NCBI RefSeq assembly: GCF_001427665.1
Contig: NZ_LMHC01000001.1
Location: 293,364-357,363 of the forward strand
Source: Caulobacter sp. Root655
GTDB lineage: Bacteria > Pseudomonadota > Alphaproteobacteria > Caulobacterales > Caulobacteraceae
Direction of reading: 5' to 3'
DNA length: 64,000 nucleotides
Part shown: piece after piece, positions 21,801 to 29,299 of the stretch
Position numbering within the stretch: the stretch's first letter is position 1
Layout: each line of letters starts with the position of its first letter
The notes under the pieces: generated by a model
Told to the model about the DNA's origin: nothing
Databases searched by the model: none
The model's input: only the letters and a program-made list of their open reading frames with translations
Program-made: the position numbers and the translations under genes

Positions 21801-23735
21801 ACCGTGGTCGGGGTCGGCGACATGAGCGGCGACGTGTTCGGCAACGGCATGCTGCTGTCCAGGCAGACCAGGCTGCTGGCCGCCTTCGACCACCGCCACA
21901 TCTTCGTCGACCCCGATCCGGACGTGGCGACCTCGTGGGCCGAACGCGACCGGATGTTCAAGCTGCCGCGCTCGTCGTGGGACGATTACGACAAGAGCCT
22001 GATCTCCAAGGGCGGCGGGGTGTTCGCCCGCTCGCTGAAGACCATCACCCTGTCGCCCGAGGTGCGGGCCCTGTTCGAGATCAAGGCCGAGACGGTGACG
22101 CCGGCCGAACTGCTGACCGCGATCCTCAAGTCAAAGGCCGAGCTGCTCTATCTCGGCGGCATCGGCACCTATGTGAAGGCCAGGGGCGAGAGCCAGGCCG
22201 AAGCCGGCGACAAGGCCAATGACGCCATCCGCGTCAACGGCGCCGACCTGCGGGTCAAGGTGGTGGGCGAGGGGGCCAATCTGGGTCTCACCCAGGCCGG
22301 CCGCATCGAGTTCGCGCAAATGGGCGCGGGCGGGGCGGGCGGCCACATCAACACCGACGCCATCGACAACTCGGCCGGGGTCGACAGTTCCGACCACGAG
22401 GTCAACATCAAGATCCTCACCGGGATCCTGGAGCGCGGCGGCAAGCTGACGCGCGACAGCCGCAATCAGCTGCTGCCGACCATGACCGACGACGTGGCGA
22501 GCCACGTCCTGGCCGACAACTACGACCAGACCCTGGCCCTGACGCTGATGGAAAGCGACGCGGTGTCGGAAGTCGATTCCCACGCCCGGTTCATGGCCGA
22601 GCTGGAGGCCAAGGGCCGGCTGGACCGCCGGGTCGAGGGCCTGCCCGAGGCCGCCGTGCTGTCCGAGCGCGCCAAGGTCGGCAAGGGCCTGACCCGGCCG
22701 GAACTGGCGGTGCTGCTGGCCTATGGCAAGATCGACCTGTTCGACGACATCGTCGCGTCGGCCGCGCCGGACGATTCGTGGTTCGAGGCGACGCTGCTGG
22801 GCTATTTCCCGCCCGCGCTGGGCAAATATGCCAACGAGATGCAGCGCCACCGGCTGAAGCGCGAGATCATCGCCACGGTGCTCGACAACCAGATGATCAA
22901 CATGTGCGGCCCGACCTTCCCGAGCCGCCTGCGGGCCGCCGCCGGCTGCGACACCACGGCCCTGGTCACGGCCTTCGCCGCCGCCCGCGAGATTCTCGGG
23001 ATCGACGCCCTGTGGGACCAGGTCTCGGCCCTGGACGGCAAGGCCTCGGCCGCCGGCCAGACGGCGCTGTACAAGGCCCTGGCCTACGCCTTGCGCAGCC
23101 TGACCTTCTGGCTGGCCCGGCGGGCGTTCCGCGACAAGCTGACGGTCGACAAGCTGGTCGAGGCCTACGGCCCGTCGGTGAAGGCGCTCAGCGCTCTGAC
23201 CCCGGCCATCCTGTCGTCGTTCGAGCAGAAGGCCTCGGCCAAGCGAGCCAAGTTCTACATGGCCGACGGCGCGCCGGAGGCCCTGGCCCAGGCCGTGGCG
23301 GCCCTGCAACCCCTGACCACGGCGGCCGACCTGGTCGATCTGGGCAACGCCTCCAGCTGGCCGGTCGAGAACGTCGCCCGCCTCTACCACCAGGTTGGCG
23401 CGGCCTTCGGCTTCGACCGCCTGCGCGGCGCGGCCGGCTCGTTCGTCGGCGGCGACCCCTTCGAGCGGCTGGCCGTGCGCCGGCTGATCGAGGACATGCT
23501 CGGCGAGCAGACGGCCATCACCCAGGCGGTGCTGAAGTTCTCGGCCAACGCCCAGGCCGGCGACGACGAGGCCTCGGCCAAGGCGGCGACCACCTCGTGG
23601 GCGGCCCTGCGCACCGACACCGTCCGCGCCGCCAAGCGCACGGTCGAGGACATCGAGCAGGCCGGCGGCGGCTGGACCTTCGCCAAGCTGACCATCGCCA
23701 ACGCGGCGCTGCGCGGGCTGGCGACGGCGTCGTAG
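18858..23735 (+). CDS. gdhZ: NAD-dependent glutamate dehydrogenase, large (L-1600) type
   Basis: 1625 residues, the size of the L-1600 NAD-GDH class (Bac_GDH). Oxidatively deaminates glutamate to 2-oxoglutarate with NAD+. The N-terminal about 700 residues are regulatory (ACT-like folds, e.g. RPFLVDSIMGAIAEQGFSV and EGDHFVFLGARVYEY). The catalytic core begins near residue 800: RFGPVARGGLRWSDRRDDFR, the substrate-lysine segment VPVGSKGGFFPKNLP, then GVISHDGEDPYLVVAADKG and the nucleotide-binding VGVGDMSGDVFGNG. A helical C-terminal domain follows. In C. crescentus GdhZ also affects FtsZ ring assembly, linking glutamate catabolism to division. GAGG precedes the ATG; a terminator-like hairpin follows. 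Confidence 0.96.
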   Translation: MVGEKLDPKAAAAQSEGLITAFGAALGQGALTEPLRQFVAQAQEDWSAEELPGFAADDIAHGLIDFWRFGETAPNTGEQPVSLRIRRARRADGTDLKSDLLEIVQPDRPFLVDSIMGAIAEQGFSVRAMFHPVVETAAGRRSMIQVYLAPVGEDREAALIAAVRETLADVQLAVDDSDGMKALMRRTIDALRDSPVAIPEVERAEGLAFLDWLEGDHFVFLGARVYEYPRTADGGYAAEEPLYQPEGSLGVLRDQTRTVLRRESEPAILSPQVRDHLLLGAPLVVAKSNLRSKVHRRGYMDYVGVRRYGADGKASGEVRFVGLFTAEAYETPAHEVPVIRRKVEHVLDQAGKDPDSHNGKRLRNILETWPRDELFQIPEGELLTMALGVLHLYDRPRVRLFARRDPFDRFISVLMFVPRERYDSGVRERAGKILAQAFEGRVSAYYPSFSDAPLARVHYVLGVTPGKHGDPDLADLEAAVAETARTWEDRFEVAVREGGAPGRVAETLARYLTAFPPGYRDQYDAAEALADIAVIDDLAQGEAVRVRGFRHADDDKLTFRFKLYRPGAAAPLADVLPILEHMGLKALIEDGFKLTPAANTSVGSTHGKVWVHEFTLRDEQGEHLSFGDVKSAFEAAFVAIWTGRAESDGFNRLVLELGVGWREAALVRALARYRQQTGLDPSQGVQEQALSDNPGVTRLILDLFRIKFDPAVRADLKAREEQAKAVEAKIGEALQAVESLDADRVLRRIAALVGAIQRTNFFQVGEDGEPKPYISYKIASRELDDLPAPKPYREIYVSAPHVEGVHLRFGPVARGGLRWSDRRDDFRTEVLGLVKAQQVKNAVIVPVGSKGGFFPKNLPRGGTPDAIRAEAIRAYKTFLSGLLDITDNIDADNKVVPPVGVISHDGEDPYLVVAADKGTATFSDIANGVAEDYGFWLGDAFASGGSVGYDHKVMGITARGAWEAVKRHFRELGKDIQAEPFTVVGVGDMSGDVFGNGMLLSRQTRLLAAFDHRHIFVDPDPDVATSWAERDRMFKLPRSSWDDYDKSLISKGGGVFARSLKTITLSPEVRALFEIKAETVTPAELLTAILKSKAELLYLGGIGTYVKARGESQAEAGDKANDAIRVNGADLRVKVVGEGANLGLTQAGRIEFAQMGAGGAGGHINTDAIDNSAGVDSSDHEVNIKILTGILERGGKLTRDSRNQLLPTMTDDVASHVLADNYDQTLALTLMESDAVSEVDSHARFMAELEAKGRLDRRVEGLPEAAVLSERAKVGKGLTRPELAVLLAYGKIDLFDDIVASAAPDDSWFEATLLGYFPPALGKYANEMQRHRLKREIIATVLDNQMINMCGPTFPSRLRAAAGCDTTALVTAFAAAREILGIDALWDQVSALDGKASAAGQTALYKALAYALRSLTFWLARRAFRDKLTVDKLVEAYGPSVKALSALTPAILSSFEQKASAKRAKFYMADGAPEALAQAVAALQPLTTAADLVDLGNASSWPVENVARLYHQVGAAFGFDRLRGAAGSFVGGDPFERLAVRRLIEDMLGEQTAITQAVLKFSANAQAGDDEASAKAATTSWAALRTDTVRAAKRTVEDIEQAGGGWTFAKLTIANAALRGLATAS

Positions 23736-23752
23736 AAGGGGCGCCGTACTGA

Positions 23753-23777
23753 AACCCTCTCCCGGCGGGAGAGGGTT
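23753..23777. terminator. Hairpin downstream of gdhZ
   Basis: AACCCTCTCCC GGC GGGAGAGGGTT is a perfect 11-bp stem starting 18 nt after the gdhZ stop; only a short pyrimidine tail follows. Probable transcription end or a short dispersed palindrome. Confidence 0.55.
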
Positions 23778-23810
23778 CGTCTATAACCGTCTCCAGTTTG
23801 GGGGACGCCT

Positions 23811-25130
23811 ATGGACCAAGGCGATCGGCGGCGGGCCGCGTGGGCGCTCTACGAATGGGCCCAGCAGCCCTATTGGGCGCTGATCGCCACCTTCATCTTC
23901 ACCCCCTATTTCGCCGCCGGCTTCGTCGGTGACGCGGCGCGGGGCCAGAGCCTGCTGGGCTATGCCGGCGCGGTCTCGGGCCTGCTGATCGCGGTGTTCA
24001 GCCCGCTGGTCGGAGCTTCGGTCGACGCCCGGCGCAATCCGCGCGCCTGGCTGGTCGGCCTGGCCTTTCCCTTCGTCCTCGCCAGCGCCGCCCTGTGGTT
24101 CGCCGTGCCCGGCGCCCAGGACCGCGTCCTGCCGATCCTGGCCTGCCTGGTGGTGGCCGGCGTGGCGGCCGAACTCAGCAGCGCGGTGATGAACGCCCTG
24201 CTGCCGCTGGTCGCCAAGCCGGGCGAGGTGGGGCGGCTGTCGGGCTCGGCCTGGGCCCTGGCCTATGTCGGAGCCTTGATCTCGCTGTTCATCGTGCTGC
24301 TGTGCTTCTCGCTGCCGCAGGTCCCGATGCTGGGGCTGTCAAAGGCGCTGCACGAGCCCGACCGGATGGTCGGCCCGCTGGTGGCCCTGTGGTTCCTGCT
24401 GTTCGCCTGGCCGCTGATCCTCACCGCGCCCCAGCCGCCGGAAACCGGCGCCAGGAAGCCCCTGGCCGAGCTGTGGTCGACGATCCGCTCGCTGCCCGGC
24501 AAGCCGTGGATGCTGCGCTTTCTGATTGGCCGGATGCTGATCGGCGACGGCATCTCCAGCTTCATCGCCTTCGGCGGCGTGCTGGCCGCCGGCCTGTTCG
24601 GCTGGACCACGACCCAGCTGGGCCTCTACGCCATCGCCCTGTCGATCACCGCCGGGATCGGCACTTTCATCGGCGGGCGCGTGGACCAGAAGCTGGGCTC
24701 CAAGGCCACGGTGCTGATCGCCGTCTGCGTGGTGCTGTTCGGGGCGTTCGGGGTCGGCTGCGTCGGCCGCGACAGCCTGTTCTTCGTGTGGCCGGTCGCC
24801 GCGCCGGTTCCCGGCGGAGCGCTGTTCTCCAGCCTGCCCGAGCGGGTGTTCCTCGGCTTTTCCCTGTTCGTCGGCCTGACCTTCGGTCCGGCCCAGGCCA
24901 GCCTGCGGGCCTGGATGGCGCAACTGGCGCCGGCCGGCGAGAGCGGGCGGTGGTTCGGGCTCTATGCCCTGTCGGGCAAGGCCACGGCCTTCCTGGCTCC
25001 CTTGGTCATCGCCATCGGCACCCGCCTGGTCGGCGATCAGCGCATCGCCGTCGCGGTCTCGGCCCTGTTCATGATCGCCGGGGCGGCGGTCCTGGCCCGC
25101 GTGCCGCGCCAGGGCCCGGAAGCAGCCTGA
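23811..25130 (+). CDS. MFS permease, Atg22/UMF1-like
   Basis: 439 residues with twelve predicted membrane helices. The opening RRAAWALYEWAQQPYWALIATFIFTPYFA and FSPLVGASVDARRNPRAWLV are hallmarks of the Atg22-like (UMF1) branch of the major facilitator superfamily. The second half has FIGGRVDQKLGSKATVLIAV and LTFGPAQASLRAWMAQLAPAG, which follows the family's second signature. Substrate unknown; vacuolar Atg22 exports amino acids, but that should not be transferred. It lies 75 bp after gdhZ on the same strand, past a hairpin. Confidence 0.88.
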   Translation: MDQGDRRRAAWALYEWAQQPYWALIATFIFTPYFAAGFVGDAARGQSLLGYAGAVSGLLIAVFSPLVGASVDARRNPRAWLVGLAFPFVLASAALWFAVPGAQDRVLPILACLVVAGVAAELSSAVMNALLPLVAKPGEVGRLSGSAWALAYVGALISLFIVLLCFSLPQVPMLGLSKALHEPDRMVGPLVALWFLLFAWPLILTAPQPPETGARKPLAELWSTIRSLPGKPWMLRFLIGRMLIGDGISSFIAFGGVLAAGLFGWTTTQLGLYAIALSITAGIGTFIGGRVDQKLGSKATVLIAVCVVLFGAFGVGCVGRDSLFFVWPVAAPVPGGALFSSLPERVFLGFSLFVGLTFGPAQASLRAWMAQLAPAGESGRWFGLYALSGKATAFLAPLVIAIGTRLVGDQRIAVAVSALFMIAGAAVLARVPRQGPEAA

Positions 25131-25212
25131 CATAATTTCGACCTGAAAACCCTGGGTTGTTCCTTTCGCGGTCACGGTTAGGATCGCGTCATTGGCGGGG
25201 CCTGGGGGCGTG

Positions 25213-26433
25213 ATGACCAAAGACCGTATCGCGATGCTGGATTCCCTCCGGGGTCTGGCGGTCCTGGGCATCCTGCTCTGCAACATCCCGCTGGCGGCGG
25301 TTCCCGAGGCGGTCGGCACCAGCCTGACCCATTGGCCGCACGGCCAGCAGCCGGCCTCGGTCGCGGTCTGGCTGGTCACCCAGGTCTTCTTCCAGCAGAA
25401 GTTCTATTCGCTGTTCGCGATGCTGTTCGGCGCCTCGATGCTGCTGGTCGGCGGCGAAGGGGGAGACGGCTCGCGGACCCGGATCCTGGTCCTGCGCCTG
25501 GTCAGCCTGCTGGCCATCGGCCTGGCCCACGGCTTTCTGATCTGGCAGGGCGACGTGCTCCACACCTACGCCCTGGTCGGGCTGCTGGCCATGTGGGCGA
25601 GGCCGTGGCCGGCCAGGCGCCTGCTGGCGGCGGGGATCGGCCTGCACCTGATCCTGTCGGGCTGGACCGTCTTCAACATCCTGCGGCAGGCGGCCAAGGG
25701 CGGCGGCGGTCCGCCGGCCGCGGCCATGGCCAAGTTCACCGCCGAGAACCACGCCAAGACCATCGAATACGCCGGCGGCTTTACCCAGTCGTTCGTCCAG
25801 AACGCCAAGGACTATGCCGACTTCGTCGTCGGCTCCTTCAGCCATTGGCCGCCGACCTGGCCGTTGCTGGTGCTGTCGCTGATGCTGATCGGCATGGGCC
25901 TCTACAAGCTGGGCGTTCTGAGCGGCAAGGCCTCGATCGGGGTCTATCGCGCCCTGGTCGCCGTGGGCCTCGGCGCCCTCGCGGTCGTCGGCTTCGCCGA
26001 GGCGTTTTATGCCACCCTGCCCGACCATCCCCGGGCGATGGGCGCCCTGGCCCGCTGGATGCAGAGCGCTACCGCGCCGGTGGTCAGCCTGGGCTATGTC
26101 GGCCTGATGGTCCTGGCGGCGCGGGCCAAGGTCTGGAAGGCGATCCCGGCGGCGCTGGCCCCGGTCGGCCAGATGGCCTTCACCAACTATCTGACCCAGT
26201 CGATCCTGATGACCGCGATCTTCTACGGCGGGCGCGGCCCTGGCCTGTTCGGCAAGGTCGACCGGCCGGCCCTGGCGGGGATCGTCGTGGCGATCTGGGC
26301 CTTGCAGATCCTCTGGTCGCGCTGGTGGATGGCGCGCTTCACCATGGGGCCGCTGGAGTGGCTGTGGCGCCTGGCCTATCGCGGGCCGATGCCGCTGCGG
26401 CGGGAGCCGGCCAAGGTTCCGGCCACCGCCTAG
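25213..26433 (+). CDS. DUF418-family integral membrane protein
   Basis: 406 residues from ATG 25213 (MTKDRIAMLDSLRGLAVLGI), preferred to an upstream TTG because it gives the family N-terminus right after a G-rich site. About ten membrane helices. DUF418 landmarks: RIAMLDSLRGLAVLGILLCN, FYSLFAMLFGAS, GQMAFTNYLTQSI and the terminal MGPLEWLWRLAYRG. The family is related to acyltransferase-3/OpgC-like membrane enzymes, but the catalytic activity is unknown. It is the last gene of the plus-strand run from gdhZ and ends in a repeat hairpin. Confidence 0.88.
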   Translation: MTKDRIAMLDSLRGLAVLGILLCNIPLAAVPEAVGTSLTHWPHGQQPASVAVWLVTQVFFQQKFYSLFAMLFGASMLLVGGEGGDGSRTRILVLRLVSLLAIGLAHGFLIWQGDVLHTYALVGLLAMWARPWPARRLLAAGIGLHLILSGWTVFNILRQAAKGGGGPPAAAMAKFTAENHAKTIEYAGGFTQSFVQNAKDYADFVVGSFSHWPPTWPLLVLSLMLIGMGLYKLGVLSGKASIGVYRALVAVGLGALAVVGFAEAFYATLPDHPRAMGALARWMQSATAPVVSLGYVGLMVLAARAKVWKAIPAALAPVGQMAFTNYLTQSILMTAIFYGGRGPGLFGKVDRPALAGIVVAIWALQILWSRWWMARFTMGPLEWLWRLAYRGPMPLRREPAKVPATA

Positions 26434-26472
26434 AGCGCCTCCCGGCCTGATTGCATCAGACTGGGCGCTCTA
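26431..26472. repeat. Hairpin overlapping the DUF418 stop codon
   Basis: TAGAGCGCC ... GGGCGCTCTA arms enclose GGCCTGATTGCATCAGACTG, itself foldable. The left arm supplies the TAG stop of the DUF418 gene. Likely a dispersed element acting as terminator. Confidence 0.55.
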
Positions 26473-26485
26473 GGTCTTTGTCTTT

Positions 26486-26536
26486 GCGCATTTTCTTGAC
26501 GCGAACCGGTATCCACTTCGCTCGAAAATGCTCTAG
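26486..26536 (-). repeat. 51-bp dispersed repeat, left copy
   Basis: Begins GCGCATTTTCTTGACG and ends CGAAAATGCTCTAG. It is the inverse of the copy at 27298-27348 with a single mismatch. It contains the stop codon of the hydrolase gene (26533-26535). The element is common in alphaproteobacterial intergenic DNA. Confidence 0.85.
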
Positions 26537-27282
26537 ACCGCCCGCAGCGCCTTGGCGAAATAGTTCTGGGTCTGGGCGAACAGGTCGGGGCGGTACTTGG
26601 CCCGCGGGTCGTTGGCGCGGTTGTCGTCGAAGGCGTGGGTGGCGTCGGGATAGAAGGCCGTGTCGACCGACAGCCCGTCGCGCCTCAGCCGCTCCAGCGC
26701 CTTTTGCGGGTTCTTCCAGCCGACCACCTGGTCCTTGCCGGCCACCACCGAATAGACCTTGGGCCCCTGGGCGCCCCAGCCCCGGCTGGAGGTCAGCGAG
26801 GGGTAGCTGGAATAGGGATAGACCAGCAGGGCGCCCTTGACCCGGGCCCGCAGCTTCAGCGGGTCGGCGTCGCTGACGCCGGTGGCGCGGGCCGCGTTCA
26901 CCCCGATCGCATAGCCGTCCATGATCGACCAGGCCCCATGGCTCCAGCCGGCCAGGAACAGGCGGTTGTGGTCGGCCCAGGGCTGGCGCTCCAGCCAGGT
27001 CATCACCGCGAAGATGTCGCCCGAACGCTTCAGCCCCTGCAGCACCGTGCCGGTGCAGACCAGCAGCTTGGCGTCGAGGCTCGACATGCCGCGTGGCTTG
27101 AACGAGTCGACGACGATCGCGGCGTAGCCGGCCTGGACTGCGACCTTGGCGTAGTCCTCGAGGAACGGAGTCTTGCCGCCGCAGCCGTGCAGGATCAGCG
27201 CCACCGGAAACGGGCCGGGCCCCGAAGGCTTGAACACCTTCGAGGCGTCGGCGACCTTGGCTCCCCAGGTGGCGCTGTCCAT
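26533..27282 (-). CDS. Dienelactone-hydrolase-family alpha/beta hydrolase
   Basis: 249 residues. Alpha/beta-hydrolase fold of the DLH type: oxyanion loop ALILHGCGGKTPF, nucleophile elbow AGWSHGAWS (Ser), and the catalytic His in FYPDATHAFDDNRA. The conserved Asp is probably in VVAGKDQVVGW. No signal peptide, so cytoplasmic. Substrate cannot be inferred; there is no catechol-degradation context. The gene lies exactly between two inverted 51-bp repeats and its stop codon is inside the left one, so its 3' end has been shaped by the repeat. It precedes no operon partner. Confidence 0.83.
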   Translation of the reverse strand: MDSATWGAKVADASKVFKPSGPGPFPVALILHGCGGKTPFLEDYAKVAVQAGYAAIVVDSFKPRGMSSLDAKLLVCTGTVLQGLKRSGDIFAVMTWLERQPWADHNRLFLAGWSHGAWSIMDGYAIGVNAARATGVSDADPLKLRARVKGALLVYPYSSYPSLTSSRGWGAQGPKVYSVVAGKDQVVGWKNPQKALERLRRDGLSVDTAFYPDATHAFDDNRANDPRAKYRPDLFAQTQNYFAKALRAV

Positions 27283-27297
27283 GTCGGTTTCTCGCGG

Positions 27298-27348
27298 CTA
27301 GAGCATTTTCGAGCGAAGTGGATACCGGTTCGCGTGAAGAAAATGCGC
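27298..27348 (+). repeat. 51-bp dispersed repeat, right copy
   Basis: CTAGAGCATTTTCGAGCG ... GAAGAAAATGCGC, inverted relative to 26486-26536 with one mismatch. It lies 16 bp upstream of the hydrolase start and 14 bp beyond the purH stop. Confidence 0.85.
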
Positions 27349-27361
27349 CAAACAAGGATGA

Positions 27362-28954
27362 CTAGTGTCGGAACACTCGCACGCCGGTGAAGGCCATTGT
27401 AAGGCCCAGCTTGTCGGCGGCCTCGATGACTTCGCCGTCGCGCATTGAGCCGCCGGGCTGGATGATCGCCGTGGCTCCGGCCTCCGCCGCCTGGATCAGG
27501 CCGTCGGCGAACGGGAAGAAGGCTTCCGAGGCGCAGGCGCAGCCCTTGAGGTCCAGGCCGAAATCGGCGGCGCGCAGCGCCGCGATGCGGGCGGAGTCCT
27601 TGCGGTTCATCTGGCCGGCCCCGACGCCCAGGGTCTGGCCGGCGCGGGCGTAGACGATGGCGTTGGACTTGACGTGCTTGCCGACGGTGAAGGCGAACAG
27701 CATGTCGCGCACTTCTTCCTCGGTCGGCTGGCGCTTCGTCACGATCTTCAGATCGCCAGCCCTGATCCGCGCGTCGTCGCGCGACTGGACGAGAAAGCCG
27801 CCGGCCACCGACTTGAAGGTGTCGCCGGTCGACAGCGCGTCGGGCAGGCCGCCGGTCACCAGCAGACGCAGGTTCTTCTTGGCGGCGAACACTTCGATGG
27901 CGTCGTCGTCGGCCTCGGGGGCGATCACCACCTCGGTGAAGATCTCGACCATGGCCAGGGCCGCCTCGCGGGTCAGGCGGCTGTTGACGGCGACGATGCC
28001 GCCGAAGGCCGAGGTCGGGTCGCAGGCCAGGGCCCGCTCATAGGCCTCGCGCTGGTTGCCGCCCACCGCCACGCCGCAGGGGTTGGCGTGCTTGATGATC
28101 GCCACCGCCGGGCCCTGGGCCGGGTCGAACTCGGCGATCAGCTCGAAGGCCGCGTCGGTGTCGTTGATGTTGTTGTAGCTGAGCTCCTTGCCCTGCAGCT
28201 GGGTGGCGGTGGCCACCCCGGTGCGCGGGTTGGGGAACGCGTAGAAGGCCGCTTTCTGGTGCGGGTTCTCGCCATAGCGCATGACCTGGCGCAACTCGCC
28301 GGCGATCGCCTTGCGGGCCGGGAAGTCCTGACCCAGCTGGGCGGCGAACCAGGCGCCGATCGCCGCGTCATAGGCCGCCGTGCGAGCATAGGCGCGGGCC
28401 GCCAGGCTCTGGCGGAGTTCCAACGAAGTCGCGCCGCCGACCTTCAGGGCCTCCAGCACTTGCGCCAGGTCCGACGGGTCGGTGCAGACGGCGACATAGC
28501 CGTGGTTCTTGGCCGCCGAGCGGATCATGGCCGGGCCGCCGATGTCGATGTTCTCGACGCATTCGGCATAGGTTCCGCCCTTGGCGACGGTGGCCTCGAA
28601 CGGATAGAGGTTCACATAGAGGATATCGATGCCGCCGATCCCGTGCTCGGCCATGGCCTGGGCATGTTCGGGGGCGTCGCGCACGCCCAGCAGCCCGCCA
28701 TGGACGATCGGGTGCAGGGTCTTGACCCGGCCGTCCATCATCTCGGGGAAGCCCGTCAGGTCCGAGACGTCCTTGACCGGGATCCCCGCCGCCGCGATCG
28801 CCGCCTTGGTGCCACCGGTCGAGACCAGCTCGACGCCGGCCGCGTGCAGGAGCTCGGCCGCCTCGACCAGGCCGGTCTTGTCGGAGACCGACAGCAGGGC
28901 GCGCTTGGGGGCGACGAGGTCGGGGGCGGACGGATAGTCGGGGGCGGCGGGCAC
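27362..28954 (-). CDS. purH: Bifunctional AICAR transformylase / IMP cyclohydrolase
   Basis: 530 residues from a GTG start at 28954, with AGGAG about 9 nt upstream. Catalyses the last two steps of de novo purine synthesis, AICAR to FAICAR to IMP. N-terminal cyclohydrolase (residues 1-150): [38 protein letters not shown]. The C-terminal transformylase has the catalytic [26 protein letters not shown] and the terminal [14 protein letters not shown]. Full length for the family. A ZTP riboswitch occupies the leader, so expression should rise when 10-formyl-THF is short. It follows the rsmB-rpe-heparinase genes on the same strand. Confidence 0.97.
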   Translation of the reverse strand: MPAAPDYPSAPDLVAPKRALLSVSDKTGLVEAAELLHAAGVELVSTGGTKAAIAAAGIPVKDVSDLTGFPEMMDGRVKTLHPIVHGGLLGVRDAPEHAQAMAEHGIGGIDILYVNLYPFEATVAKGGTYAECVENIDIGGPAMIRSAAKNHGYVAVCTDPSDLAQVLEALKVGGATSLELRQSLAARAYARTAAYDAAIGAWFAAQLGQDFPARKAIAGELRQVMRYGENPHQKAAFYAFPNPRTGVATATQLQGKELSYNNINDTDAAFELIAEFDPAQGPAVAIIKHANPCGVAVGGNQREAYERALACDPTSAFGGIVAVNSRLTREAALAMVEIFTEVVIAPEADDDAIEVFAAKKNLRLLVTGGLPDALSTGDTFKSVAGGFLVQSRDDARIRAGDLKIVTKRQPTEEEVRDMLFAFTVGKHVKSNAIVYARAGQTLGVGAGQMNRKDSARIAALRAADFGLDLKGCACASEAFFPFADGLIQAAEAGATAIIQPGGSMRDGEVIEAADKLGLTMAFTGVRVFRH

Positions 28955-28987
28955 GGCGGGACTCCTGGTCTGGTGAAAAGACGGTTT

Positions 28988-29110
28988 CGAGGAGCCCAGG
29001 CGCGCGGCGCCGGCTTGCGATCAGCAAGCCAACTTTTAGACGCGCGCGGTTAAGCGCGCGACGTTCGAGCTCCCCGGTGGTTGCCCACCTCCAGCGCCAG
29101 TCACCCGAAC
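28988..29110 (-). promoter_or_regulatory. ZTP (pfl) riboswitch in the purH leader
   Basis: Reading the minus strand, GTTCG (29110-29106) pairs with CGAAC (29067-29063). Inside are the hallmark GGTGACTGGCG, a GGTGGGCAACCACC hairpin and CCGGGGAGC. A spacer with a CGCGCG..CGCGCG hairpin and a GGCTTGC/GCAAGCC hairpin leads to the conserved GCGCCTGGGC, which closes the second domain and pseudoknot. This order matches the ZTP aptamer, which binds ZTP/ZMP (AICAR nucleotide) and commonly controls purH. The purH Shine-Dalgarno AGGAG lies about 25 nt downstream, so control of translation initiation is possible. Confidence 0.88.
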
Positions 29111-29162
29111 GGCGCGGAAAATAGGCGGGTCGGCGGGGGAGTCAATGCGGCGTGCATCTTAG

Positions 29163-29297
29163 GTCCTCCCCCCGTGGGGGAGGCGGCCGAAGGCCGGTGG
29201 GGGGAGTTTAGGGGCGTCGATCCAGGGCGTGGCATCGGCCGACCACTCCCCCCTCCGATCGCTGCGCGATCACCTCCCCCACAGGGGGAGGACTTTG
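29163..29297. repeat. G/C-tract palindromic repeat, subtype A copy 1
   Basis: Starts with CCTCCCCCCGTGGGGGAGG, has GGCCGAAGGCC and GATCGCTGCGCGATC mini-hairpins, and ends CCTCCCCCACAGGGGGAGG. The second copy is at 33527. It fills the gap between the purH leader and the heparinase-like stop codon. Confidence 0.8.
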
Positions 29298-29299
29298 TC

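Noticed and set aside
18960..21899. 979-codon open frame antisense to gdhZ
   Set aside because: Composition is that of the complement of a GC-rich gene (long Gly/Ala/Leu/Asp/Val runs, no domain). The plus-strand GdhZ is unambiguous.
23811..25130. Assignment of the Atg22-like permease as an amino-acid exporter
   Set aside because: Only the family resemblance supports it; bacterial members have diverse or unknown substrates.
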